Positions 10,831 to 23,349 are shown, counted from the stretch's first letter. The stretch is DNA of 64,000 nucleotides from Kingdonia uniflora (GCA_014058105.1 JACGCM010001796.1:930001-994000), one strand, 5' to 3'. Translations and numbers: made by a program. Notes: generated by a model not told the origin, from the letters alone.

Positions 10831-11340
10831 TCTGGCTCAGTTTGGTTCGCTGCAAGTAAGATGCAAAGACAACTGCAATGCATTTGCAATGAGTTGTATA
10901 GCAATACAAGCCAATGTGTTTGTTTAGTAAGAACGAAATTGTAATGCATTTCATAACACAGTGATTGCAAAATGATATTTTGTGTTTGGTTAGGTGCATT
11001 ACTTGCAAATGCAAATGATAACTTCTTTTTGTTTTTATCTCTTAAAAGGTCTTTATTTTTTTCCTATTTTTTTATCTCTTAAAAGGTCTTTATGATGATA
11101 CCGACCCACACACTGACACTTACCCAAACAAAGTCCAATTCCATGGAAACTTGACCTAAATTTATGTGCTCAATTTTATCCAAAACAAAAATCTTATCCC
11201 TGACAGTGCTCTTATTTTATCTCCCACAACAAATTCGTCATTTTATTTATCTCTGCATTACCTTTAAAATGCGTTGGAACCTCATCCTTTACTAAAATAA
11301 AATTCTTCGGAGACTACCACCAACTTTTGACCCCACTGAC

Positions 11341-11798
11341 TTGTAATCCTGGTTCTGCCCCTAATGTTGATGTCAACTATGTTATCTAGTGATTGTGCAT
11401 TAATGTCTCACCGTAAGATTTGATTTGTCACTGTGTGATGTGTAACTGGCTTATAATCCTGGTTCCGCTCCTGATGTTGATGTTAGCTATGTTATCTAGT
11501 GATTGTGCATTAATGTCTCACCGTAAGATTTGATTTGTGACTGTGTGATGTGTAACTGGCTTATAATCTTGGTTCCGCTCCTGATGTTGATGTTAGCTAT
11601 GTTATCTAGTAATTGTGCATTAATGTCTCACCGTAAGATTTGATTTGTGACTGTGTGATGTGTAACTGGCTTATAATCCTGGTTCCACTCCTGATGTTGA
11701 TGTTAGCTATGTTATTTAGTGATTGTGCATTAATGTCTCACAGTAAAAATTGATTTGTGACTGTGTAATGTGTAACTGGCTTATAATCCTGGTTCCGC
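11341..11798. repeat. 110-bp tandem repeat, 4.2 copies
   Basis: Units start at 11341, 11451, 11561 and 11671, each 110 bp, with a partial fifth at 11781-11798. Each unit begins ttRtaatcctggttc and includes gttatctagtgattgtgcat. Copies differ at only a few positions. Confidence 0.92.
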
Positions 11799-12061
11799 TA
11801 TGCCATCATCCCTGATAGAGCCATCAGAGCTTGGCTGAACATTATTTGTGGGTGAGGGGGGGATACACCTGATGTTTGTTGTTTAGCATGCTCCTTCGAT
11901 ACGTAATCTAATTGTTCAGTTGGCTGGAGAAAAATTGTGAAATGATAAGTGATGGGGTTTATGAACATCCGGTACGTAATCTAATTGTAATCTTCTCCTT
12001 GATGTTTCTTGTTGTTGTTTAAGACTTAAAGTTATTAAAAAATTTCATGTTTCTGGTATGT

Positions 12062-12140
12062 TAGGAAATTGTATCCAGTTGTAAAGGCCGCTTTAGTCTC
12101 AGACTCGGACGCCCTATCCCCATATCTCGTAAAATAGAGG
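12062..12140 (+). pseudogene. Exon-like segment, copy 2
   Basis: Second copy of the segment at 10751-10830, readable on + as KLYPVVKAALVSDSDAL then SPYLVK followed by TAG. It lies about 90 bp left of the Sirevirus-like LTR. Confidence 0.4.
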
Positions 12141-12229
12141 TATCACTTCATACTTATCAATAACTACATATGAACATGTTTGCGTATTTGTTTTGCACTA
12201 ACTGATTACACCACAACTGATGTCAGAAC

Positions 12230-13319
12230 AATTCTATGTGCTCGCATTTAATGTATTTAGATAAATTAGGTCAGAATAATTCTTATCAATCAATGATCTA
12301 TGATTAAACATAAATAATCAAAAGTAAAGACAAGAAATTAAAACACACAGACAATTGTTCACCCTGTGGAAACTCCCTATACGGGAGAAAAACCACAGGT
12401 CGTTGTCGACGAAATCGACAACCAAAAATCTACTAATCAAAAAAAGTTTAATCTGAATTATACTTACAGACTCGATAACCTTGTCTCATGATTATCTCTC
12501 TTCTGACTAAAGCTTCACGCCCAATCTTCTTCTATTCTTGCAACAACCCTTCTTAATCTCATGCCAAGAATCTTCTTCTGTTCTCGCTGCAACTCTTCTT
12601 GATCTCACGCCAAGAATCTTTTTATGTTCTCGCAACAACCTTTCTTGATCTCATACCAAGAATCACTACTTGAATTGTTTTTGAATAATATGTAGGAAAT
12701 ATTATAAAACTAACTCAACATCAATCTCAGGATTAGGAGATGCTTGATTGATATTGAATTCACACTCTCTGATAAAGAAGTTTGAGCTTTTTGAAAAATA
12801 AACCTTTTTCAAAATAAAAAGACAAAGAGAGAAAATGAAATAAGGTTTTCTTAAATAGTAAACCAATTTCTCTCGAGAGTCGTTCGAGCGACTTACGACT
12901 AATTTGATCCAAAACTCTAGAAAGCTAACAATTCGTTCGAACGACAAGAAGGCTCGTTCGAACGACAATTGTCTATGGGCCAAATTTCCAGGGGACATGT
13001 CAATTCGTTCGAACGACAAGTAAACTCGTTCGAACGAGAATAGTCTATGAGCCAAATTTCCAGGAGACATGTCAACTCGTTCAAACGAAAAAAAAACTCG
13101 TTTGAACGACAATAGTCTATGGGCCAAGTTTCCAGGAGAGATGTCAACTCGTTCGAACGACAAGAAAAACTTGTTCGAATGACAATTATATATAAAAGCT
13201 CTTCCCTTTATCAGTGAGTTCTACTTACCTTTTGTCCAGTAATCTTCATTTGTCAGTATCTTCAACTGAGACAATCACGAGACTCCACAAACACGAAATG
13301 AGACAAATAAAACCTTTCA
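12230..13319 (-). repeat. 3' LTR of the Sirevirus-like element
   Basis: It matches 22259-23349 along its length. It ends with AAAACCTTTCA next to the purine tract. It contains four 72-bp units (starting at 12931, 13003, 13075 and 13147), most carrying two TTCGAA palindromes, and a separate inverted repeat near 12405. Confidence 0.9.
12931..13180. repeat. 72-bp tandem repeats with GTCGTTCGAACGAC palindromes
   Basis: Four units at 72-bp spacing, each with paired palindromes of the type CGTTCGAACG about 22 bp apart, joined by a gggccaaatttccagg-type linker. The same array is in the other LTR at about 22983-23215. Tandem palindromes are a known property of Sirevirus LTRs. Confidence 0.85.
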
Positions 13320-13320
13320 A

Positions 13321-13333
13321 TCTCCCCCTTTGG
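13321..13333 (-). other. Polypurine tract of the Sirevirus-like element
   Basis: On the - strand it reads CCAAAGGGGGAGA, directly before the 3' LTR. It would prime plus-strand DNA synthesis. Confidence 0.8.
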
Positions 13334-14019
13334 TTCATTTCGTGACAAATAAAAACTAAGACGAACACACGACTCTGTAGTACTTCCCAGGTATAGAGTG
13401 AGCTTAGACCTTAGAACGACACCACCCCATTCTTGAACAGGTTCAATCTCTAAACCTCTTCTATGAATAATATCTTCTTACAACCCTGTTCTCATCAGAT
13501 AGTGTGTTACTGAATATCTGTACACTTAGCAAACTCGTTTATAATATATGTGGAAAAAAGAATTTAGAATATAGTCACATAAAAGAAAACATAAACAGGT
13601 AAATCCAGATAAGCATTTGCAAACCAGTCATGTAAACTCGTTTCTTTCCCTTTTTGTCTCGGAAGAAACAATCAAACAACTACATTCAACTATCTTAAAG
13701 AAAAGAAATTAGAGACATCAGACAAATAGATAAACAAAAGGTAGTATTAGATAAACTGATAAAGTTTGTACAAAGACTCCTATCTCACGTGTTCTCAAAA
13801 CAGAAAAAAAAATCTCAAAGAAGAACCAAAAGGAAGAACAGATGCGAGGACAAAAGTCTAGCGAAGGTACCCTGTGCAGTCAAGCATCTCCAGAATTAGA
13901 ATCATACTCAAACTCTTGTGGCTCCTAGACCGGACGAAGCCCCCTAACCTTTGTCTCAATAGTCTCTAGTCGTCCTTCAATTGTCCCCAGACGCCCCTCA
14001 ATAGTACCTAACCTGGTCA

Positions 14020-15034
14020 TCACCGCTGAAGCATGCTCCCAATACTTTGAAGAGAAAATATCTCCTGAGGTTGTGCAGCTGAGCTAGAAGAACCTATGTG
14101 CTCCCCTGGAGGAGCAGGCTCAGAAGGTAGCACAGGAAAAAGATGAGATGCACTCTTATGACAGTTACTTGCATCCAAATTCTCAGTTTTGGTATCTTCA
14201 GGTTCATTAGGAAACACCTTGTAGCTAGCAGCAGTAAGAATCGCCATAATAAGCCGATCAAAAGGTAATGAACTTCGAGTCACCGTTTTGGTGCTCGCAT
14301 CAATCACCTCTTCAATGATGATATTAGGTAGATCTAGCTCAATATCATTCTTGAATGCATAGAGAAAAACCTTCATCCGCTCAGAAAGTTTATTCTTTTG
14401 AGATCGTGGAATGATATTCGTAATAGCTATGCTATGTACGAGGCAAGACTCATCATCTAACATCTTTCAGGAAACAATACCCAATCCATTATATAGACGA
14501 TGCTGAGTTGCGATGTCAATAACCATAGTATGCAGCTCAGGAAGAATATGAATCTCATCCTCATCAAACTCCCCCTCAGAATTAGCTGTAGGCCAGGGAT
14601 AATACGATGTTGGCCAAATACACCTCAGAAACTCAATGCACTGAGAGGGACTGAAACCCAAAATAGAATAGATACAGGCCCTATTGACTGTGTACTTGGT
14701 GTTATCAATAGTGATTGAGAAAGTTTGACTAGATAGAGTACGGATATGCTCAAGTTGCATAGAACAATCAAACAATCCTCGGGTAGACCTTTCCAGAAGG
14801 AGTAAGAATCATGGTCCAATTTCTTCCTTTAAATTTTGTAAACACCCATGCATATCTTTCATTAACCTCAGAAACACTCTTGATGTCGACAATTTGTTCT
14901 TTCACAATTGGCTGATCTTTAAAGCCTTTTTCAGTAGCCCAATGTACCGGGTTATCACCAGCCCTCTGACCATCAAAAATACCTGTATCATCGGGGAGTA
15001 ACCTATTGTTTCTGACCCGTTGCTTAGGTGCCAT
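14020..15034 (-). pseudogene. Extra ORF after pol (retroelement accessory / env-position ORF)
   Basis: It starts at the ATG at 15034 (MAPKQRVRNN) and runs to a stop just left of 14020. A frameshift or stop occurs after SGKVYPR near 14770 and an in-frame TGA at 14464-14466. The block containing FKGRNWTMILTPSGKVYPR, and the downstream helical block, resemble the so-called putative plant transposon protein domain often linked to plant LTR elements. The second part (14463-14020) is acidic with a Ser/Pro-rich tail. It occupies the place of the env-like gene in Sireviruses, but no signal peptide or membrane segment is visible in the conserved part, so envelope function is not supported. It is not repeated elsewhere in the window. 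Confidence 0.6.
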
Positions 15035-17177
15035 TTGAACAAAGATGACAAGCTGTCCGTAGATAACTACCCAAACAACAATCACAGGTGTATAACCAAC
15101 CCAATAGCAATAAATAAACGTACATCTATTGTAACCAATAAACCTCCAACCACACAACCTGCAAGAAACAACACCACCACCACCTCCTCAAACCTAACCA
15201 ACACGGTTAAACAGGGGGAACCCAATCAAGCACAATCATAACCCAAAATCTGCAGTAAACAATCCAAACTCTAATCCCTCAATTCTCCTCCAATAAAACA
15301 CAGTAATTCACTCAAACAATCACACACAAATACCCCCTGCAAACAGTAAAAATATAACCCCAAAATCCAGCAATGCAAACAATTCCAACAATCACAGAGG
15401 TACAATAATCAACCCAGAGAATTCCTCATACAGTTCTAACCCAAGCAGACTAAAGAAGCATAACAGAAGAAAAGGTAGGGCACAATCAATACAGAGAACA
15501 GAACTTACCAAATTGGAACCCAAGTGTCAAATTGAAAGTAGAGGAGTAGAGAAGATACCAAATGTAAAGAATTCCCTTCCAATTAAGACCAAAAAATAAG
15601 CTTAGAACAACAATGGTGGAGCTCGGTTTAGAGAGAGAGAGAGAGACAAGAAAAAGCAAACCAAAATGTTTTTGATAAACCAAACAGACGCAGGGAAGAC
15701 AACCAAACCCGAGACTCGTTCGACGACTCGATAATTCATTGGAACAAAACAAAATCTTTTCAAAAAAAAAAATACACTGTAGCTTGGAAATGGATGAAAC
15801 AAGGCAAAAACTCACCCAAAAACACTGAGTAGCCACAGAAAAATACAGAGTGCATGAGAAAAGACAGGACTAACAGACACACTCCCCCTCAAAATATGCA
15901 GTCATATCTATAAGCACAACGGATACACGATAGAGAGAATATTATTGAGCTATAAATTAAATAATGCAAAAGAGTTTGGTGTGTGTGTGTAGTCCAAACA
16001 AAGTCCTGAAAAGTAGGCATTGAAGAACACTATATTGGAAATATGATTTAACTTAGGCCTTTCATGGTTGGTCACTCAAAGTCACTGAGACTTTACTAGG
16101 TATCACTCTTAGGGAATATGAATATGAGTAATGAAGTTAAAAATTCATAATCCAAGAAAGCGGCACTATATTACTGAAGATCTCATGGATGGAATATCAA
16201 TTGTCTTTGGTGGTGTCAAGTTAAGTACCATAGATTTTCAAATTATCATCTCCACTAACCCGATTGCATTAGACTTAGAATCAACTAGGACTTTTAAGGT
16301 TGTAATGAAGGCAAAGGTAGGCTAGTAATGAAATAGGTATTTTGCCAACATTCTGAGGACAAAAATAACTTCCACTTCCACTGCTGTTATCAACGCACCT
16401 CCTTCCTTTTTTCTTCTTTTTTCATATATACTCGATCTTCTGGCACTATTTGAATTTGTACTTTGTTGTAACAAAACATTCTCTTGAGCAACACTCATAC
16501 ACACATCACCCTTCAGATTTTATCACTTCATGTCCTCAGAACAAAAGGTTTTAAACAAGAATTTGGTGTATACAAAGAAATGGCTTATTTTAGGCTCAAC
16601 GGGTAGCAAGTGAATTAACGATTTGGGTTAGATGCTAAAAGGTCAAAACATGAGCAAATAAAATGCCTAATATTATGTCCTAAGACTTATACAATATTTC
16701 GTTTCGCCTCGAGTCAAGTAGAGAAAATGTTCTAGTATTTTAACTTGAATTAAATATCACCACCAACAATCGACTAATGCATAAAATAATGAGATCAGAA
16801 ACAGAGATAGATTTTGCAAGAAAGAATTTATTTAATAGCACTCAACGCTAGAACAAAAGGTTAGATCCTTACATAATGTTAGGTAACGAAGTCTCTTCAT
16901 CGACCCTCAAGATTTCTACTTACACCTAGAGTCAGGGACAGTTGGACCTCGTGATGAATAAGTGATACCAAGTAACACAAGCATTAAATGAATATAGAAT
17001 GCATAAATAATTTCCATACATGCATATGCAATGCTACGATAGGCTAAGTGTAAAACAGGGGAGATAGTCAGTAAGAGTAAAAGATACGACACATACCTGA
17101 CAATGTCCACAAGATAGCGACACCACAAACAGAAAGACCTGAGAGATTTAGGAAATAAAACAGACACCAATAGCGCA
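15035..17177. other. Non-coding spacer inside the Sirevirus-like element
   Basis: Between the extra ORF and the end of pol. It contains a short GA tract near 15630, poly-A-rich stretches and no recognisable coding sequence. Confidence 0.6.
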
Positions 17178-20100
17178 TCAAAGATTTTCAAACCGAATAA
17201 CATCTAAAGGTTTGGTGAAGAAATCAGCAAGTTGAATATCTGTACAAACATACTTCACAATTACAATCTTTTGCTCAACAAGGTCTTGAATGAAGTGAAA
17301 TCAGATGTCAATATGCTTGGTCTTCGAATGTTGTTCAGGGTTTTTAGAAATGTTGATTGCACTTGTATTATCACAATAAAGTGACATTGCTCCCTGATTC
17401 AACCCGTAATCATGTATCATTTGCTTCATTCAGACTAGTTGAGTACTACAACTTCCCGCAGTAATATACTCTGCCTCTGCAGTAGACTGTGAAATACAAT
17501 TTTGTTTCTTACTTTACCATGCAACGAGATTGTTCCCAATGTAGTAACATCCCCCAGAAGTACTCTTCCTTTAATCAGAATTTCTGGCCCAATCAGTATC
17601 TGAGTATCCAATAATTTTAGATGTAGTGTCTCGAGTATACCACAATCCAAACTCACAAGTCCCAGACACATATCGAATAATCCGTTTAACAGCGTGTAAG
17701 TGGGACTCCTTAGAACTTGCCTGATAATGTGCACATATGCAAACACTGAACACAATGTCTGGGCGACTAGCTGTAAGATACAACAAGCTTCTTATCATGC
17801 TCCTATATATCTTTTGATCCACATCAGTACCTGTAGAGTCCTTACTCAATTTTATAGTAATGTTCATTGGTGTCCGAGCATGTTTTGAGGAATTAAGACC
17901 AAATTTTTTGACAATATCCTTGGCATATTTAGATTGAGAAACAAAGATGTCATCCTCCCGTTGCTTAATTTGAAGACCTAAAAATTAGGTCAATTCTCCA
18001 ACCATGCTCATCTCAAACTCTCTTCCCATTAACTCGCCGAATACTTTGACACGAGAGTCCGACATAGATCCAAAAACAATATCATCCACATAAACTTGAG
18101 CAATAAGAATGTCATCTCCTTCTCGCTAAATTAATAATGTTTTATCAACTCCCCCTCGAATGAACCCCTTTCTAAGTAGAAAGTTTGAAAGTCTATCATA
18201 CCATGCTCGAGGAGCCTGTTTTAGGCCATAAAGTGATTTCTTCAAACGATAAACATGCTCTGGGTGATGAGGATCTTCAAACCCCTTTGATTGAGCTACA
18301 TACACTTCTTCCTTAAGTAGCCCATTCAAGAACGCACTTTTCACATCCATCTGATAAAGCTTAAATTATTTGTGACAAGCAAAAGCCAAAAGCATCCGAA
18401 TATATTCAAGTCTAGTTATGGGAGCAAAAGTTTCTTCTACATCCACCCCTTTTATTTGATTGTATCCCTGAGCTACCAACTTTGCTTTGTTTCGGACAAC
18501 ATCACCGTTCTCATCAAACTTGTTCTTGTAAATCCACTTAGTGTCAATAATATTAGTATTTGTCGGTCGTGATACTAAGTCCCATACATCTTGTCGCTTG
18601 AATTCATTGAGCTCATCTTGCATGACGTTAATCCAATATTCATCAGATAAGGCATCTTTCACGTTGGTTGGTTCAGTGATGGGCATATAACACACACTCT
18701 CCACTGTCTCATATAACGTAAAACAATGATACCCTACACACCTAGCGGACTTATGAAGTGTAGGACATTCATAATCATCAAGATATCTAGGAGGGCCACA
18801 ATTCTGAGAAGGATTAGTACGGACAGTAGCATTTGGTGCTAAAATTTCCCCAGAAGATGTTGTAGGAGCTCCAGCGTGAGATTCTTCTTAAGCATCTTGT
18901 TTCACAATAGATGAGGTTGGCGGGGAATCTTCTTGAACATTGCTATCTCCATCATCTGTTTGTCCAAGAACTGTCGAGTTGTCAACTACCACATTAATCG
19001 ACTCCACAACCATTTTGTTCTTCAAGTTATAAACACGATAAACCCTACTATTTGTGGCATATCCCAGTAAAATACCTTCATCGCATCGGGCATCAAATTT
19101 TCTAATGTTCTCCTGATCACAAGTGACATAACACTTACTTCCAAACACACAAAAGTATTTCAAGTTTGGCTTTTTTCCAAACCAGAGTTCATACGGCATG
19201 TTAAGTATAAGAGGACGCAGATAAACTCTATTGATAATGTGACACGAGGTATGAATAGCTTCTCTTCAAAAGTGATTAGGAACATTCTTTTCATGAAGTA
19301 ATACCCGCCCCATTTCAAGTAGAACTCGATTCTTACGTTCTGTTACTCCGTTTTGTTGTGGTGTGATCGGTGCTAAAAATTCATGTTTAATCCCATTCGC
19401 TTTATAGTACTCAATCACATCACTATCCTTGAACTCTCCTCCACGATCACTTCGAATTCTGTCAATAGAACAATCTTTCTCATTCTGTATTCGCAGGGCT
19501 ATAGCATGAAATTCTTCAAATATGTCTGACTTTTGTTTTAATAGTGCGATCCAGGTGAATCGTGAAAAATCATCAACCATAACCAAAATGTACTTCTTTC
19601 TACCCAAAGTACTCACTCTCATAGGACCCATCAAGTCCATATGAATTAACTCCAAAACTCGTGTAGTGACAATATTGGTAGATTTTTTGTACGAACTCTT
19701 GGTTTGCTTTTCAATTTGACATGGTCCACTTACTGCATTGGTTAGCTTACTTAGTTTCAAAACCCCTCAAACTATTTCCTTACTTGTAATCTTTGCCAGA
19801 TCGCTGAAATTTACATGTCCTAACCGTTGGTGCCGAAGTTCCACATCGCTTATCTTAGCAACTTTACATGATGCCTCATTTTGCGATACAGTATATCAGT
19901 TGTCTGAAGTTCTATCAGCAGTCATAATGCATTTCCCGGTATTATCAAAGACACGACAAGTTTTCTTGTCGAATGTTACTGTGTTGTTCGCATCACGTAA
20001 GTGACTCACACTCAGAAGATTTGTAGTGAGTCCTTTGACATAGAGTGCATTATCAATTGTCGGGCACCCAATTCCTTTTACACTCCCCTTTCCCACAATC

Positions 20101-20246
20101 TTTCCACTCATTCCTCCTCCAAAAGTAACATCACCTCCTTGAATATTTGTAACATTATTCAGACGTGTAGCATCCCCTGTCATGTACCGTGAACATCCAC
20201 TATCTACATACCACTGTGTAGAATTAAATGTATTTAGAGCCATCAC
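17178..20246 (-). pseudogene. Copia pol: protease, integrase, RT, RNase H
   Basis: Protease with WYVDSGCSRYMTGD near 20210. Integrase (19760-19266) with a DLMGPM block, IRSDRGGEF and PQQNGVTERKNR, so the D,D,E triad is present. RT (18704-18000) has the DTKWIYKNK start, [22 protein letters not shown] and the YVDD active site near 18085. RNase H (17770-17178) has the YSDTDWA-type start and ends in LADFFTKPLD, with the stop at 17178. It is interrupted by many stops, for example after FACHK near 18366, after TLLI near 18127 and at about 17570, 17510 and 17450. All domains are in the normal Copia order. Confidence 0.88.
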
Positions 20247-20284
20247 TGCAACATAGGACCGTAATTGTGGGTATCAGGCGGGTA

Positions 20285-22182
20285 TCAGGCGGGTATCAGA
20301 AGAAAGTCCTTCTTCTTGACCCAAACAAATCTCATTTTCTTTCGTTCTTCTCTCACTTGAGTCATATTCCTGAAACCCTTAAAAGACTTTTGGGCAGAAA
20401 AATAGTTAGCAAATGACTGGGCATATGATCGATGGGGTTTCCCTCTTTCCAAATGTAGATTATTCCTACCACAAAATTGAGGAATATATCTACAATAGGG
20501 ACTAAGATGACTCTTTTGACCACAAGCCTCACAATAAAATACATGAAAGGCAAAAGACTGCCCAGTCTGCCTATGAGGAGCATCAATAATACTAGGTTTG
20601 GACAAATATGGAACTGAAGTAGCTTTGACAAACTTAATGACTTGAGATGCGGTAGATTTGACGTTTTGCTCATCAAATCCTAATCCTCTTTTGTCAGATC
20701 CATTTTCGCTCATACTTAGTGTTTTGTCAATATTTTTAGCTCCATGATAAAATGCTTCAAGTTTATGTTGTGTAGAGGTCAAATCAAGTTTAAGTTTCTC
20801 AATTTTTATTTCTCTCAATTTTATCTTTTCCACAACAATGAGTTTGTCCTGTTCACACATCTTAAGTTGGGCACTAAGAAATTGTTTCTCATTCTTAAGT
20901 TTCTCAAGCTGAGAAACAAGTTGAGAGTACAACTCTTCAAGACTAGGCTCTACACAGTTATTACTTTCATAGTCCTTATGATCATCTCCGTCAGTTTCAA
21001 GTACAAACACGTCAAAGTGATCATCACTTGAGGAAATAACAGTAATGTGAGCTCTCACACCATTTTCTCCTTCTAGGAAGGGATCATCATGGTTATTAGT
21101 GTCATCATCACTATCATCCCATGTAACAGTAATGTTTATAGCTTTCTGATTGCTATTAGAACTCTTAGTGGGACAGCTGTGAGCATAGTGATCATACTTG
21201 TGATATCTATAACATTTAACCTTATTAAGATATTGATCAGAGTTATTGTGAGAACGAGTACTTGAGTTAGTTTGTTTGCCATAAGACTTAACATGGTCAT
21301 GAGGACGAGACTTGTAATTCACATTTTGCCCTTATTTCTCAAATTGCCTCATTTTTAAAAAAAATCTAAATTGTTGGCTTATAAGAGTAATCTGAGAGTC
21401 AGAGTCAAGTTCCTCATCATTGTCAGAGATACATTAGTTGACAACATCTCTGGTTCCCTGAGAAGACGAAGAGTTGGATAAAGACTTAAATGCCACACTT
21501 TTATTCTTCTTAGGGTTTTCCATTTCCATTTTAAATTTAAACGTACATAATTTTCCAGCAAGTATGTCAAGTTTCATGGTTTTAAAATTTTGTGATTCCT
21601 CTATATCATCACGTATGGATCTAAAACTCTTAGGAAGAGATCTTAGAATTTTATGTACTATTTGAACATCAGTGTATTCAGCTCCTAAAGAAGAACTGGT
21701 GTTGACAGTGTCGTTAAGTCTGACATAAAACTCACTAAAGGACTCATCCTCACTCATTCAGTTATTTTCAAATTGAGATGTGAGCATTTACAATTTACTT
21801 TCTTTAACCGTATCATCACCTTCGTGAGTGCGCATTAAGATGTCCCAAACTTCTTTCGAAGTGGCACACGCAGATATGTGCCTATACTCACTTCGGCTCA
21901 GTGCATTAAAGATAACATTAAGACATTTAGAATTATACCCAGATGTTTCTTTTTCATCCTTGCTCCATTGATTTCTAGGTTTAGGAACTTCTACAGCAAT
22001 TGCTGGTTTACCCCGCATAAGAGTCGGGGGTACCCATCTATCTTCAATGGCAATCCAGACATCTTCTCCTATGGATTGCAAGAAGGCAATCATGGCAATC
22101 ATTCGAACCATCCAGTAAGAAAAGTTCGTGCCATCAAAGAGTGTGAACGATTTATAGGACCTATAAATTTTTTGGAATCCAT
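20285..22182 (-). pseudogene. Sirevirus-like gag with coiled coil and zinc knuckle
   Basis: The N-terminal gag region begins near the ATG at 22182 but shifts frame before WMVRMIAMIAF; it continues through 21788 and 21757-21434 (LRSLPKSFRSIRDDIEE). A zinc-knuckle remnant near 21200 reads CYRYHKYDHYAHSC, where the second Cys is Tyr. A strong coiled coil follows (about 20960-20720), then a second Cys/His-rich patch (CEACGQKSHLSPYC) near 20540-20500. In family knowledge, the extended gag with coiled coil is characteristic of Sireviruses. Confidence 0.8.
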
Positions 22183-22243
22183 TAAATTAAGCAAGCACTT
22201 AAATATGATCACCGTTCAAGATATAAAGCCTACAAGCGATTCT

Positions 22244-22255
22244 GCTCTGATACCA
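22244..22255 (-). other. Primer binding site (tRNA-iMet) of the Sirevirus-like element
   Basis: On - it reads TGGTATCAGAGC, complementary to the 3' end of initiator-Met tRNA. It lies 3 nt inside the end of the 5' LTR. Confidence 0.9.
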
Positions 22256-22258
22256 ATT

Positions 22259-23349
22259 GAAATTCTATGTGCTCGTATTTAATGTATTTTGATAAATTAG
22301 ATCAGAACAATTCTTATCAATCAATGATCTAATATTAAACATAAACAATCAAAAGTAAAGACAAAGAATTAAAAAATACAGGCAATTGTTCACCCTGTAG
22401 AAACTCCCTACACGGAAGAAAAACCACAGGTCGTTGTCGATGAAATCGACAACCAAAAATCTACTAATCAAAAAGAGTTTAATCTAAATTGCACTTACAG
22501 ACTCGATAACCTTGTCTCATGATTATCTCTCTTCTGATTAAAGCTTCACGCCCAATCTTCTTTTGTTTTCACAATAACCCTTCTTGATCTTACGCCAAGA
22601 ATCTTATTCTGCTCTCGCAACAACCCTTCTTGATCTCACGCTAAGAATAATCTTCTGTTCTCGCAACAACCTTTATTCATCTCACACCAAAAATCACTCC
22701 TTAAATCGCTCTTGAACAATATGTTGGAAGTATTATAAAACTAACTCAACATCAATCTCAGGATTAGGAGATGCTTGATTGATATTGAATTCACACTCTC
22801 TGATAAAGAAGTTTGAGCTTTTTGAAAAATAAACATTTTTCAAAGCAAAAAGACCAGGAGAGAAAAGGAAACAAGGTTTGCTTAAATAGTAAACCAATTT
22901 CTCTCGAGAGTCGTTCGAACGAGACCTAATGTCGTTCGAACGACTTACGACTAATTTGGTCCAAAACCCTAGAAAGTTAACAATTCGTTCGAACGACAAG
23001 AATGCTCGTTCGAACGACAATTGTCTATGGGCCAAATTTCCAGGGAACATGTCAATTCGTTCGAACGACAAGAAAACTCGTTTGAACGAGAATAGTCTAT
23101 GGGCCAAATTTCTAGGAGACATGTCAACTCCTTCGAACGACAAAAAAACTCGTTCGAACGACAAGAGTCTATGGGTCAAGTTTTCAGGAGACATGTCAAC
23201 TCGTTCGAACGACAATTATATATAAAAGGTCATCTCTTTATCAGCGAGTTCGACTTACCTTTTATCCAGTGATCTTCATTTGTTAGTGTCTTCAACTGAA
23301 ACAACCACGAGACTCCATAAACACGAAATGAGACAAATAAAACCTTTCA
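22259..23349 (-). repeat. 5' LTR of the Sirevirus-like element
   Basis: TG...CA termini (plus-strand TGAAATTC to CCTTTCA). It carries the same 72-bp palindromic array (about 22983-23215) and the GTTGTCGA-N5-TCGACAAC inverted repeat near 22437 as the other LTR. Small differences between the LTRs (for example an extra 13 bp-scale block with a further palindrome near 22930) show some age. Confidence 0.9.

Larger units (their letters stand above)
12230..23349 (-). mobile_element. Complete Sirevirus-like Copia retrotransposon (inactive)
   Basis: An 11.1-kb element in - orientation. The two LTRs are 1.09 kb each (left 12230-13319 = 3' LTR; right 22259-23349 = 5' LTR). A PBS complementary to initiator-Met tRNA (22244-22255) adjoins the 5' LTR, and a purine tract on - (13321-13333) adjoins the 3' LTR. 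The order gag, protease, integrase, RT, RNase H shows Copia. A long coiled coil after gag, palindromic repeats in the LTRs and an ORF between pol and the 3' LTR point to the Sirevirus group. Many stops and frameshifts inactivate it. I could not find a matching 5-bp target duplication: ttaat follows the right end but is not seen at the left. Confidence 0.9.

Noticed and set aside
12702..13163. Open frame of about 150 residues on - with 24-residue repeats, also present at 22733-23215
   Set aside because: Both lie in the LTRs and follow the 72-bp palindromic repeat, also a multiple of three. A structural by-product is more likely than a protein.
12230..23349. A 5-bp target duplication for the Sirevirus-like element
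   Set aside because: ttaat follows the right LTR but is not found before the left LTR, and the left border differs by a few bases. I could not confirm it.
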